Shown here piece by piece: positions 1-5,943 of a DNA stretch of 6,988 nucleotides. The notes under the pieces are model-generated. The model was not told where the DNA came from. It searched no databases and saw only the letters and a program-made list of their open reading frames with translations. The stretch comes from Paludibacter sp. GTDB taxonomy: Bacteria > Bacteroidota > Bacteroidia > Bacteroidales > Paludibacteraceae. Both the position numbers and the translations under genes were made by a program. Where the stretch lies: the NCBI GenBank assembly GCA_009787075.1, contig WRGS01000146.1, forward strand, positions 1 through 6,988, written 5' to 3'. Within the stretch, counting starts at the first letter, position 1. Each line of letters starts with the position of its first letter.

Positions 1-1473
1 AATGCACAGGTTTTTGACGATTTTTCGGACGGTGATTTTACGCAAAATCCACAATGGATTGGAACTGTTGATAATTTTTTTATTAACAGCAATTTTCAAT
101 TGCAATCGTGTGCTACCGTAACCTCAACTTCTTATCTTTTCACTCCTTCGCGGGCAATGAACGATGCTGTTTGGCAGGTAGATGTGCGGATAAATTATAC
201 CACAAGTTCAAGCAATTATGCCAGTATTTATTTAATTTCCAATGAATTAACTCCAGATGTCTGCGATGCGTACTATGTACAAATCGGCGGAACAAATGAT
301 GAAATTTCGCTTTTTGTGCAACACGGAACAACAAAAACCAAAATTATTGATGGTGTAGATAAACGCATTGATTATCAGCCTGTTATATTAACAATTCGAG
401 TAACGCGCGATACAGAAGGAAACTTTGCGCTTTATTCTAAAAAACCTGAAGAAACAGATTTTTACCTTGAAGGAACAACTTTTAATAATTCAGTTATTCA
501 CGGCGATTATTTTGGCGTACTTTATCGTAATTCAGGCACAACAGGCAGAGCATATATATTTGATAATATTGAAGTTACAGGAAACATTCCGCCTGAAATA
601 AAAATTTATTCAAAACCGCAATTTGGCGATATTACGTGGAACGAAGTTATGTTCAACACATCAGAAAACGTGCCTGAATATGTTGAGATTGCGAATTTGA
701 CTTCCGATACGCTTGATATTTCAAACTTTAAATTTGCAAATTTAAAAACAGATGGAAGTTACAATACTTTTGTTGTAATTCCACCATCAACTCTTTTATT
801 ACCAAACGGTTGCGCGGCTTTCAGCAATAATGCAATTCAACTTCACTATTATTTTAATTTAACGGAAGAAACGGCAAAAATATATTCTACAACACGTTGG
901 AATGCACTTAACAACGATGGAGCAACTATTGTTCTGCTTGACGAAAGCGGTGAAATAGAATTTGACAAATTTAAATATTCTCCAAAAATGCATCACGTGC
1001 TTTTGAGCAATGTGCGGAATGTTTCGTTAGAAAAAATTAATCCGCAAATGTTGTCTGACGATGCAACTGCTTGGCATTCTGCGGCTTCTGATGTGAATTA
1101 TGGAACGCCAGGATATAAAAATTCACAATTCCACCAATTACAAAACTCTGAAACCGACAATCGTCTTTGGCTCGAAACGGAATATTTTTCGCCTGACAAT
1201 GACGGTTTTAACGACCTTTGCTACATTCGTTACGCAACAGATTTAATTGGTACAACAGCCAACGCCGTGATTTTCGATGCGATTGGCAATCGGATTAAGA
1301 AACTGTGTGATAACATTTTGCTTTCATCAGACGGATTTATAATTTGGGACGGAACGCGCGATGATGGAAAAATTGCCAATGCGGCTGTATATGTGCTTTA
1401 TTTTCAGTTTTTTAACGCAAACACAGGAGAAAAAAAAGAATTTAAATTACCTGTTGTGCTGACAATGAGATAA
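1..1473 (+). CDS. Secreted lamin-tail-domain protein with C-terminal FlgD-like domain (5' partial)
   Basis: The reading frame is open from base 1 to the TAA at 1471-1473, giving 490 residues with the N-terminus outside the window. The first residues seen, NAQVFDDFSDGDF, look like the end of a signal peptide (..AQ) followed by the mature start typical of this Bacteroidota family, so probably only about 20 codons are missing. Residues about 5-200 form a beta-rich, LamG-like sandwich ending in AYIFDNIEVTG. Residues about 209-375 fit a lamin tail domain (ITWNEVMFNTS, then PEYVEIANLT, and NYGTPGYKNS at its end). Residues about 393-490 fit a FlgD Ig-like domain, with FSPDNDGFNDLCYI, FDAIGNRIKKL and IIWDGTRDDGKIANAAVYV. 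Internal TTG or ATG starts are unlikely because the homologous-looking sequence continues to the window edge. The role is probably extracellular or cell-surface. The exact ligand is unknown, and the C-terminus does not look like a classic type IX secretion tail. It converges on trpS with a 38-bp gap. Confidence 0.8.
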   Translation, partial: NAQVFDDFSDGDFTQNPQWIGTVDNFFINSNFQLQSCATVTSTSYLFTPSRAMNDAVWQVDVRINYTTSSSNYASIYLISNELTPDVCDAYYVQIGGTNDEISLFVQHGTTKTKIIDGVDKRIDYQPVILTIRVTRDTEGNFALYSKKPEETDFYLEGTTFNNSVIHGDYFGVLYRNSGTTGRAYIFDNIEVTGNIPPEIKIYSKPQFGDITWNEVMFNTSENVPEYVEIANLTSDTLDISNFKFANLKTDGSYNTFVVIPPSTLLLPNGCAAFSNNAIQLHYYFNLTEETAKIYSTTRWNALNNDGATIVLLDESGEIEFDKFKYSPKMHHVLLSNVRNVSLEKINPQMLSDDATAWHSAASDVNYGTPGYKNSQFHQLQNSETDNRLWLETEYFSPDNDGFNDLCYIRYATDLIGTTANAVIFDAIGNRIKKLCDNILLSSDGFIIWDGTRDDGKIANAAVYVLYFQFFNANTGEKKEFKLPVVLTMR

Positions 1474-1487
1474 TTTTAATAAAAAAA

Positions 1488-1516
1488 ATTCCATCTTCCA
1501 ACTTCAATCTTCTAAC
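1488..1516. repeat. Degenerate CTTCCAA/CTTCTAA-type intergenic repeat
   Basis: The short convergent gap and the end of trpS hold a run of near-repeats: CATCTTCCA, ACTTCA, ATCTTCTA. On the other strand it reads as GAAG/TTGAAG/TTGGAAG steps. This kind of degenerate repeat is familiar from intergenic regions of Bacteroidota. It runs into the stop codon of trpS (TAG, complement of 1512-1514). No convincing hairpin terminator for either converging gene is visible in 1474-1511, only A/T-rich tracts. Confidence 0.45.
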
Positions 1517-2486
1517 GAACAACCAATCCCAATTTTTCTCTTACTCGTTTGAGCGTTTGCTGCGCTATGGGGCGGGTTTTGGCTGCTCCTTCGGCTAATT
1601 TTTTATCAATTTCAGGCAAATTATTTATATAAAAATTGTACAGATTGCGTTCGGTTTCAAATTTTGTCAAAATCAAATTCAGCAATTCCTGCTTTGCGTG
1701 TCCATAACCGAAATTTCCTGCCAAATATTTTCCCCGCAAAATTTCCGTATCTTCCTTATTTGCAATAAGTTGATACAATGCAAAAACTTTGTCTGTATCA
1801 GGATTTTTCGGCGCTTCGAGCGGCGTGCTGTCTGTTTCAATTGCCATAATTTGCTTTTTCAACTGTTTTTCGGGCAAGAAAATATTAATGGTATTCCCGC
1901 GCGATTTCGACATTTTTTGCCCGTCAGTGCCTACAACATATTTCGTGTTTTCCTGCAATTTCGATTCAGGCAAAACAAAAGTTTCACCCATTTTATTATT
2001 GAAACGCGCACCCATATCCCGCGCCATTTCAAGATGCTGCAATTGGTCTTTTCCCACAGGCACAATTTGCGCATCGTAAAGCAAAATATCCGCCGCCATA
2101 AGCACAGGATAGGTAAAAAGCCCCGCATTCACATCGTCAAGGCGGTCGGCTTTGTCCTTAAACGAGTGCGCAAGCGTAAGCCGCTGATATGGGAAAAAAC
2201 ACGACAAATACCACGACAATTCGCACACTTCGGGAATATCGCTTTGGCAATAAAAGTGCGTTTTTTCTGTATCCAAGCCGCAAGCAAGCCACGCTGCCGC
2301 AATCTCGTAAGTGTTGGCAAGCAAAACAGCAGCCTCTTTTACCGTTGTGAGCGAATGAAGATTTGCAATAAACAAAAACGACTCATTTTCAGGACGTTGC
2401 GAAAGTTCAATCGCAGGCAAAATCGCTCCTAAAATATTTCCTAAATGCGGCGTTCCCGTCGCCTGAATTCCTGTTAATATTCTCAT
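1512..2486 (-). CDS. trpS: Tryptophanyl-tRNA synthetase
   Basis: This 324-residue class I aminoacyl-tRNA synthetase charges tRNA-Trp with tryptophan in the cytoplasm, using ATP. The N-terminus MRILTGIQATGTPHLGN carries the HIGH-type signature as HLGN (residues 14-17) after the typical G-x-QATG-x-P run. MAADILLYDAQIVPVGKDQ (130-148) is the conserved Rossmann-fold segment near the tryptophan pocket. KMSKSRGN (191-198) is the KMSKS loop. The length is close to that of bacterial TrpRS (about 330). The ATG at 2484-2486 is the natural start because it sits directly before the conserved N-terminus. No Shine-Dalgarno sequence is present. The upstream region holds a MITE-like insertion (2524-2646) between the start codon and a possible promoter at 2669-2676, so expression may depend on reading through that inverted repeat. 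The large plus-strand frame across this gene is a shadow. Confidence 0.97.
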   Translation of the reverse strand: MRILTGIQATGTPHLGNILGAILPAIELSQRPENESFLFIANLHSLTTVKEAAVLLANTYEIAAAWLACGLDTEKTHFYCQSDIPEVCELSWYLSCFFPYQRLTLAHSFKDKADRLDDVNAGLFTYPVLMAADILLYDAQIVPVGKDQLQHLEMARDMGARFNNKMGETFVLPESKLQENTKYVVGTDGQKMSKSRGNTINIFLPEKQLKKQIMAIETDSTPLEAPKNPDTDKVFALYQLIANKEDTEILRGKYLAGNFGYGHAKQELLNLILTKFETERNLYNFYINNLPEIDKKLAEGAAKTRPIAQQTLKRVREKLGLVVR

Positions 2487-2513
2487 TGTAAAACTTAAAA
2501 ATGTTTTAATCTA

Positions 2514-2523
2514 TTTTTTATAA
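2514..2523. repeat. Left copy of 10-bp direct repeat flanking the MITE-like element
   Basis: TTTTTTATAA occurs here and again at 2647-2656, each copy directly abutting one end of the inverted-repeat element. The match is exact over 10 bp and breaks on both sides (A versus G before, C versus T after). This is what a target-site duplication would look like, although the low-complexity sequence makes chance agreement less unlikely than for a mixed 10-mer. Confidence 0.6.
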
Positions 2524-2646
2524 CGCATTGGTGGAATTAATTTGTAATAGATTGACAATCAATAAAATACGATTGATTATAATTTGCAAAAACTGTAATA
2601 TTAACGGCTGACTATCAGATAGTTAAAATTTAATTCCGCCAACGCG
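2524..2646. mobile_element. MITE-like element, 123 bp, with 17-bp imperfect terminal inverted repeats
   Basis: The left end CGCATTGGTGGAATTAA (2524-2540) matches the inverse of the right end, CGCGTTGGCGGAATTAA (2630-2646 read on the minus strand), at 15 of 17 positions. The two ends are flanked exactly by the 10-bp repeat TTTTTTATAA. The 89-bp interior has no credible gene. It contains a small inverted repeat (AATCAAT 2557-2563, ATTGATT 2572-2578) and a near-perfect dyad, ACTATCAGATAGT (2611-2623). Short length, no transposase, terminal inverted repeats and a flanking duplication define a non-autonomous miniature element. I cannot assign the parent insertion sequence. In a minus-strand trpS leader transcript, the ends could pair at 16 of 17 positions including one G-U. 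Confidence 0.6.
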
Positions 2647-2656
2647 TTTTTTATAA
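2647..2656. repeat. Right copy of 10-bp direct repeat flanking the MITE-like element
   Basis: This is the second exact copy of TTTTTTATAA, directly after the right inverted repeat. Removing one copy together with the 123-bp element would rejoin an A/T-rich trpS leader, consistent with an insertion event. Confidence 0.6.
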
Positions 2657-2668
2657 TATTATTTTCTG

Positions 2669-2676
2669 CAAAAATA
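2669..2676 (-). promoter_or_regulatory. Possible trpS promoter -7 box (TATTTTTG)
   Basis: On the minus strand, TATTTTTG followed by C fits the Bacteroidota -7 consensus TAnnTTTG. No TTG or TTTG lies at the expected 19-21 bp upstream, so only half the promoter is recognisable. If used, transcription would start near 2662 and the MITE-like element would lie inside a leader of about 175 nt. Confidence 0.35.
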
Positions 2677-2713
2677 ATAAAAAAAAAACAGAATTGCTGC
2701 GTTTCACATGCAG

Positions 2714-3457
2714 TTATTCATTTCTGCGAAACTCGCTGCAAACAATCGCAGCGGCAACCGCAACATTTAGAGATTCGGTTCTTTGGCTGTTTTGAGAAAA
2801 AGTTGGAATTGTTATTTTATTGGTTATCAACGGTTTGATGTCTTCTGATATTCCGTTGCCTTCGCTGCCCATTACAATAATTCCTGTTTTTTTCAGTTGC
2901 GTTTGATAAATATTTTCGCCTTTGAGAAAAGTTCCGTAAATTGTTGTGTGTTTAGTATTTGCAGATAAAAATTCGTGTAAATTAACACGATGAATTTTCA
3001 CTCTGGCGAGTGCGCCCATAGTTGCCTGAACAGTCTTCGGCGCAAAAGCATCGGCGCAACCTTCTGAACAATAAATATTTGCAAAGCCAAACCAATCGGC
3101 AAGCCGAATAATTGTACCGACATTTCCCGGGTCTTGCACATCGCTGAGGGCAATAGAAAGTTCATTTTTTATATTTTCAAAATTAATTTCATATTTTGGA
3201 ATTTTAAAAACCGCCAATGCGCCTTGCGGCGTTTTTTGATTGGAAATTTTTTGCAGTTCCTGCTCGGTAATTTCTATAAATTCTTTATTTTCAGCAACAT
3301 AAGAATTTTGTGTTGAAAATAAATAAACACATTCCAAGCCGCCGTTTGCAAGGTCGCAAATAAGTTTCGCGCCTTCGGCAACGAACAATCCTTCGCTGTC
3401 CCGAAATTTTTTCATCGCCAGCGAGCGCACAAGTTTTTGTTTGGACACACTCAACAT
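2714..3457 (-). CDS. SpoU/TrmH-family RNA 2'-O-methyltransferase
   Basis: A 247-residue SPOUT-fold methyltransferase, expected to move a methyl group from S-adenosylmethionine to a ribose 2'-hydroxyl in rRNA or tRNA. The N-terminal part (MLSVSKQKLVRSL, then FRDSEGLFVAEGAKL) is the small RNA-binding substrate domain seen in RlmB/TrmH-like enzymes. The catalytic domain shows motif 1, DPGNVGTIIRLA (109-120, with Asn112 and Arg118), motif 2, VMGSEGNGIS (195-204, Glu199), and motif 3, with RTESLNVAVAAA (226-237), which forms the trefoil-knot cofactor site. The ATG at 3455-3457 is chosen; an upstream in-frame TTG (3470-3472) would add MVFIK and sits at the end of the upstream terminator. The exact RNA target cannot be read from the sequence. 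The terminator hairpin of the preceding gene ends about 13 bp before the start, and no clear promoter was found, so partial readthrough is possible. Confidence 0.93.
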   Translation of the reverse strand: MLSVSKQKLVRSLAMKKFRDSEGLFVAEGAKLICDLANGGLECVYLFSTQNSYVAENKEFIEITEQELQKISNQKTPQGALAVFKIPKYEINFENIKNELSIALSDVQDPGNVGTIIRLADWFGFANIYCSEGCADAFAPKTVQATMGALARVKIHRVNLHEFLSANTKHTTIYGTFLKGENIYQTQLKKTGIIVMGSEGNGISEDIKPLITNKITIPTFSQNSQRTESLNVAVAAAIVCSEFRRNE

Positions 3458-3470
3458 TTTTATAAAAACC

Positions 3471-3507
3471 AAAAAAGCGACTTGAAATTTGCTTTCAAAT
3501 CGCTTTT
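3471..3507 (-). terminator. Rho-independent terminator after the outer-membrane protein gene
   Basis: On the minus strand, AAAAGCGATTTGAAA (3507-3493), a 5-nt loop (GCAAA, 3492-3488) and TTTCAAGTCGCTTTT (3487-3473) form a 15-bp stem with a single G-U pair. The stem runs into an uninterrupted T run (3476-3471). It starts 16 bp after the stop codon of the gene at 3524-4294, the expected place for its terminator. The same structure on the plus strand would have an A-C mismatch and has no plus-strand gene to end. Confidence 0.8.
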
Positions 3508-3523
3508 GATAAATCTTTTTTTA

Positions 3524-4294
3524 TTAAAAAATTCTATAACTTAATGTAAATTGCATTTGAGGAAAAATCGGCATTGTAACTGCGTTATATACTGCATTGT
3601 AACCGTCTCCCATACCTTCTTTATCAATTTCATCAGCGTTAAATTTACCACCTTTTGCATTGTCGCTGTAAAAACTTGGTTTGCCCTGATAAACTACACC
3701 CAAATCCCAGCGAAAACCTACTCGGCTGTTAGGAATTGTTTTACCAAGACCAATGCCAATATAAGGTTTAATAATATTACCCATTTGAATATAGCCCTTG
3801 AAAGTGCCATCGTTATTGGTTTTTATTTGGATATTTTGGTAAGAGAAATCGTTATGCGCATCGCCCGCAACATTTACTCTGTCTGCGCCAATGTAACAAC
3901 CTCCCGTAATTGAAAAAACCGAATTGCCGCCAAAAGGATACCAGTCGGCTAAAATACTTCCATTAATCATAGCAAGATTAATTTTAGTGATTTTTCCATC
4001 AACAGTTTCTTCGCCAATTCCCGTCGTTTTAAAATCATAATCATTTGCATGAAAATCAGTACTTCCCAAAATTGTTGGTATAATACCAAGACCAAAATAG
4101 TTTAACCCTACCCTTGCTTTAAGAGTTGGCAAAAGAGAAAGATGGGCTGAAATACCATAACCTTTAAGGAAATTTACATTCAAGCCGATACCTCCGTGTT
4201 CCAAAAAACCGCCTTCTGATGCGTCTTGCGCTTTAATATTGCCAGCAAAACAAAGCATACTGCCAATTAAAAAAATACTAAAAACTTTTTTCAT
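3524..4294 (-). CDS. Outer-membrane beta-barrel-like protein of unknown function
   Basis: A 256-residue protein with a clear signal peptide: MKK, a hydrophobic stretch (residues 4-18) and a probable cleavage after Ala22 (NIKA, then QDASEGG). The mature part alternates polar and apolar residues and is rich in Gly and aromatic residues. It includes the segment KPYIGIGLGKTIPNSRVGFRWDLGVVYQG (176-204, shown in parts: PYIGIGLGK and GFRWDLGVVYQG), which resembles adjacent barrel strands of small outer-membrane proteins. It ends in LSYRIF, the terminal aromatic expected for insertion by the Bam machinery. The length would fit a barrel of about 8-10 strands. No enzymatic motif or known ligand is recognisable, so the function is left open. 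The ATG at 4292-4294 directly precedes the signal peptide. The gene lies 71 bp after mazG and is followed by a strong terminator. Confidence 0.75.
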   Translation of the reverse strand: MKKVFSIFLIGSMLCFAGNIKAQDASEGGFLEHGGIGLNVNFLKGYGISAHLSLLPTLKARVGLNYFGLGIIPTILGSTDFHANDYDFKTTGIGEETVDGKITKINLAMINGSILADWYPFGGNSVFSITGGCYIGADRVNVAGDAHNDFSYQNIQIKTNNDGTFKGYIQMGNIIKPYIGIGLGKTIPNSRVGFRWDLGVVYQGKPSFYSDNAKGGKFNADEIDKEGMGDGYNAVYNAVTMPIFPQMQFTLSYRIF

Positions 4295-4365
4295 TTTTAT
4301 TTTTTTTAAAATTTATTAATTATTACAAATTATTGTTTTTATCCTGCAAATATTGTGCCATTTTT

Positions 4366-5148
4366 TTAATCAATATTTTTAGCCTTTTCCCAAATTTCGT
4401 CCATTTGGGCAAGAGTCATCTTTTTTAAGTCAATTCCTTTTGCCAAAGTATTGGCTTCCAGAAAATTAAAACGTTTAATAAATTTACGGTTTGTGCGTTC
4501 AAGTGCATTTTCGGGATTCACTCCATGCAGCCGTGCGGCATTAATAACGCTAAAAAGCAAGTCGCCAAATTCGGCTTCTGTTTTGTCAGCATCATTAGCA
4601 GCAATTTCCGCTTGAAGTTCGTTCATTTCCTCATTTACCTTATCCCAAACCTGCTCAGGCTGCTCCCAATCAAAACCTGCACTCCGCGCCTTATCTTGAA
4701 TGCGGTATGCCTTAATCAACGCAGGCAAAGTATGCGGAACTCCTGCAAGCACAGAACGATTGCCGTCCTTTTCCTTTAACTTGAGTTTTTCCCAATTTTG
4801 CGAAACTGTTTCGGCAGTCGTTGCATCAACTTTGCCAAAAACATGCGGATGGCGATATATTAACTTGTCGGTCAATGCTTTACAAACATCAAAAATATCA
4901 AATTCACCGTTTTCATCGCCAATTTTTGAATAAAAAAGAATATGCAGCAATACATCGCCCAACTCTTTTTTAATCAACAACATATCTTTTGAAAAAACTG
5001 CGTCTGCAAGTTCAAAAGTTTCTTCAACAGTGAGCGGGCGCAAAGAATCGAAAGTTTGCTCCCTGTCCCAAGGACATTCGGCGCGCAAACAGTCGAGAAC
5101 ATCAAGCAACCGTCCAAATTCCTGCAATTTTTCTTCTTTTGTGTGCAT
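4366..5148 (-). CDS. mazG: Nucleoside triphosphate pyrophosphohydrolase MazG
   Basis: This 260-residue protein hydrolyses nucleoside triphosphates to the monophosphate and pyrophosphate, a house-cleaning role in the cytoplasm that removes non-canonical or excess nucleotides. Two tandem MazG alpha-helical domains are visible. In the N-terminal one, CPWD (25-28), EETFE (42-46) and KELGDVLLH (61-69) supply the ExxE...ExxD magnesium-binding acidic residues, followed by YRHPHVFG (98-105). In the C-terminal one, NEEMNE (172-177) and EAEFGDLLFS (191-200) repeat the motif. The length matches the E. coli protein (about 263). The ATG at 5146-5148 is preferred over an in-frame GTG four codons upstream (5158-5160), because family members begin close to the KEEKLQEFGRLL region. 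The gap to yhhQ upstream is 55 bp and holds a possible promoter. Confidence 0.95.
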   Translation of the reverse strand: MHTKEEKLQEFGRLLDVLDCLRAECPWDREQTFDSLRPLTVEETFELADAVFSKDMLLIKKELGDVLLHILFYSKIGDENGEFDIFDVCKALTDKLIYRHPHVFGKVDATTAETVSQNWEKLKLKEKDGNRSVLAGVPHTLPALIKAYRIQDKARSAGFDWEQPEQVWDKVNEEMNELQAEIAANDADKTEAEFGDLLFSVINAARLHGVNPENALERTNRKFIKRFNFLEANTLAKGIDLKKMTLAQMDEIWEKAKNID

Positions 5149-5175
5149 TGTTATAATCACAATTTACGAATGCTG

Positions 5176-5183
5176 CAAAATTA
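5176..5183 (-). promoter_or_regulatory. Possible mazG promoter -7 box (TAATTTTG)
   Basis: TAATTTTG on the minus strand fits TAnnTTTG, and its 10-base context, GTAATTTTGC, is identical to the yhhQ promoter box at 5943-5952. It would start transcription about 20 nt before the mazG ATG. No TTG is found at the expected -33 distance; a small CTGAAA/TTTCAG inverted repeat (5194-5207) lies there instead. The call rests on the -7 box alone. Confidence 0.4.
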
Positions 5184-5203
5184 CAGTTTTTTTCTGAAAA
5201 ATT

Positions 5204-5887
5204 TCAGTTTTTAAATTTTATTTTAAAAGGATTGTACGAAATATCGTTATCAAAAATATCAGTTTGCTCGCGCTTTTTAACAAATTTTACAATTTGAGTT
5301 GTCAACGGCAAAATGATAATTTCGTAGCAGGTTTTCATTGCAGTTTGCGTTAAAACCAAAGTAATCAGCGCTTTAACAGACAATATTCCGCCAAAAGCAA
5401 CTGTAAAGAACACAACCGAATCTGCGCCTTCGCCTACAATGGTAGAAACTATCGCCCGCAAAGAAAATCCGCGTCCACCCTGTGCAATTTTCATTTTACT
5501 CATTATGTAAGCATTTAAAAATGAGCCTGTTAAAAACGCAATAAAACTTGCAGCCGTTAGCCTCAGCGTATTTCCCATAACAAGTGAAAACGCCTCCTGA
5601 TTAGTAAAATTTTCTGACGGCGGCATAAAAATTGCCAAATGGAATACTGCAACAGCGATAAAATTCATCAAAAAACCGTACCAAATCAGCGTACGCATCG
5701 CCTTATAGCCCCAAACTTCGGCTATTAAGTCATTTACAACATACGAAAGCGGAAAAATCAACAGTCCGGCAGTCGCTTCAAAAGGTCCAATTGTGATTAG
5801 TTTTTGCTCAACAATATTTGCCACAATCAGGCATGTGGCGAAAAGCAATGCGAAAAAAAGATAAGTTTGTGAAAATTTCTTGTTCAT
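5204..5887 (-). CDS. yhhQ: Queuosine precursor transporter (YhhQ/DUF165 family)
   Basis: A 227-residue inner-membrane protein of the vitamin-uptake-like YhhQ family, whose E. coli member (221 residues) imports the queuosine precursors preQ0/preQ1 for tRNA wobble-base modification. Hydrophobic segments at roughly residues 9-24, 39-54, 66-88, 108-127, 156-168 and 170-198 give about six membrane spans. The family signature FPLSYVVNDLIAEVWGYK (45-62) is clear, and STIVGEGADSVVFF (148-161) matches the conserved G-E-x-x-D-S segment. The C-terminus is a charged cytoplasmic tail. The ATG at 5885-5887 is chosen over an in-frame GTG at 5915-5917, because the GTG lies inside the predicted preQ1 aptamer and would add a polar MCLITTLKTS head not seen in relatives. 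Its own promoter and the riboswitch-like leader suggest it is regulated by the end product of its own transport pathway. Confidence 0.92.
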   Translation of the reverse strand: MNKKFSQTYLFFALLFATCLIVANIVEQKLITIGPFEATAGLLIFPLSYVVNDLIAEVWGYKAMRTLIWYGFLMNFIAVAVFHLAIFMPPSENFTNQEAFSLVMGNTLRLTAASFIAFLTGSFLNAYIMSKMKIAQGGRGFSLRAIVSTIVGEGADSVVFFTVAFGGILSVKALITLVLTQTAMKTCYEIIILPLTTQIVKFVKKREQTDIFDNDISYNPFKIKFKN

Positions 5888-5888
5888 A

Positions 5889-5918
5889 CTTGTTTTTAAC
5901 GTGGTTATCAAGCACACG
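5889..5918 (-). promoter_or_regulatory. Candidate preQ1-I-type riboswitch aptamer in the yhhQ leader
   Basis: The minus-strand RNA can fold as an H-type pseudoknot. P1 is CGTG (5918-5915) with CACG (5903-5900). P2 is CTTG (5912-5909) with CAAG (5892-5889). The connecting loop TTAAAAA (5899-5893) is A-rich. Compared from memory with the known preQ1-I structures, the U just after the 5' P1 strand (5914), the C just before the 3' P1 strand (5904) and the A just before the 3' P2 strand (5893) are the positions that contact the ligand, and all three are present. The loop GATAACC and the tail TTAAAAACAAG resemble the class I type 2 form. P2 ends one base before the yhhQ ATG, so ligand binding should hide the start codon. 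P1 has 4 bp rather than the usual 5, and the A-rich loop is 1-2 nt shorter than in the structures I recall. Confidence 0.7.
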
Positions 5919-5943
5919 AATTATTAAAATTATTTTTATAGCG

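Noticed and set aside
1698..2432. Long plus-strand open frame (244 codons) opposite trpS
   Set aside because: It is fully antisense to a gene with all class I synthetase motifs. The translation is rich in Arg, Phe, Cys and His with no domain pattern, as expected for a shadow frame.
2524..2646. T-box or trp attenuator reading of the trpS leader inverted repeat
   Set aside because: No T-box core sequence and no short leader frame with clustered Trp codons was seen. The exact flanking duplication favours an inserted element.
2679..2713. Possible terminator of the RNA methyltransferase gene (CTGC 2697-2700 with GCAG 2710-2713, then ten T on the minus strand)
   Set aside because: The stem is only 4 bp with a 9-nt loop, and the T run begins 8 nt after it. 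Too weak to call from sequence, although the T run itself is real.
4326..4350. Promoter-like TAATTTG with upstream TTTG before the outer-membrane protein gene
   Set aside because: The -7 box has one spacer base instead of two, and the distance to TTTG is 14 bp, well short of the usual 19-21.
5194..5207. CTGAAA/TTTCAG inverted repeat after the yhhQ stop codon
   Set aside because: On the minus strand it is followed by an A run, not T. On the plus strand a T run follows but no plus-strand gene ends there.
5885..5917. GTG start at 5917 for the transporter
   Set aside because: It would put the first ten codons inside the aptamer and add a polar head. The ATG at 5885-5887 starts just before the conserved first membrane span.
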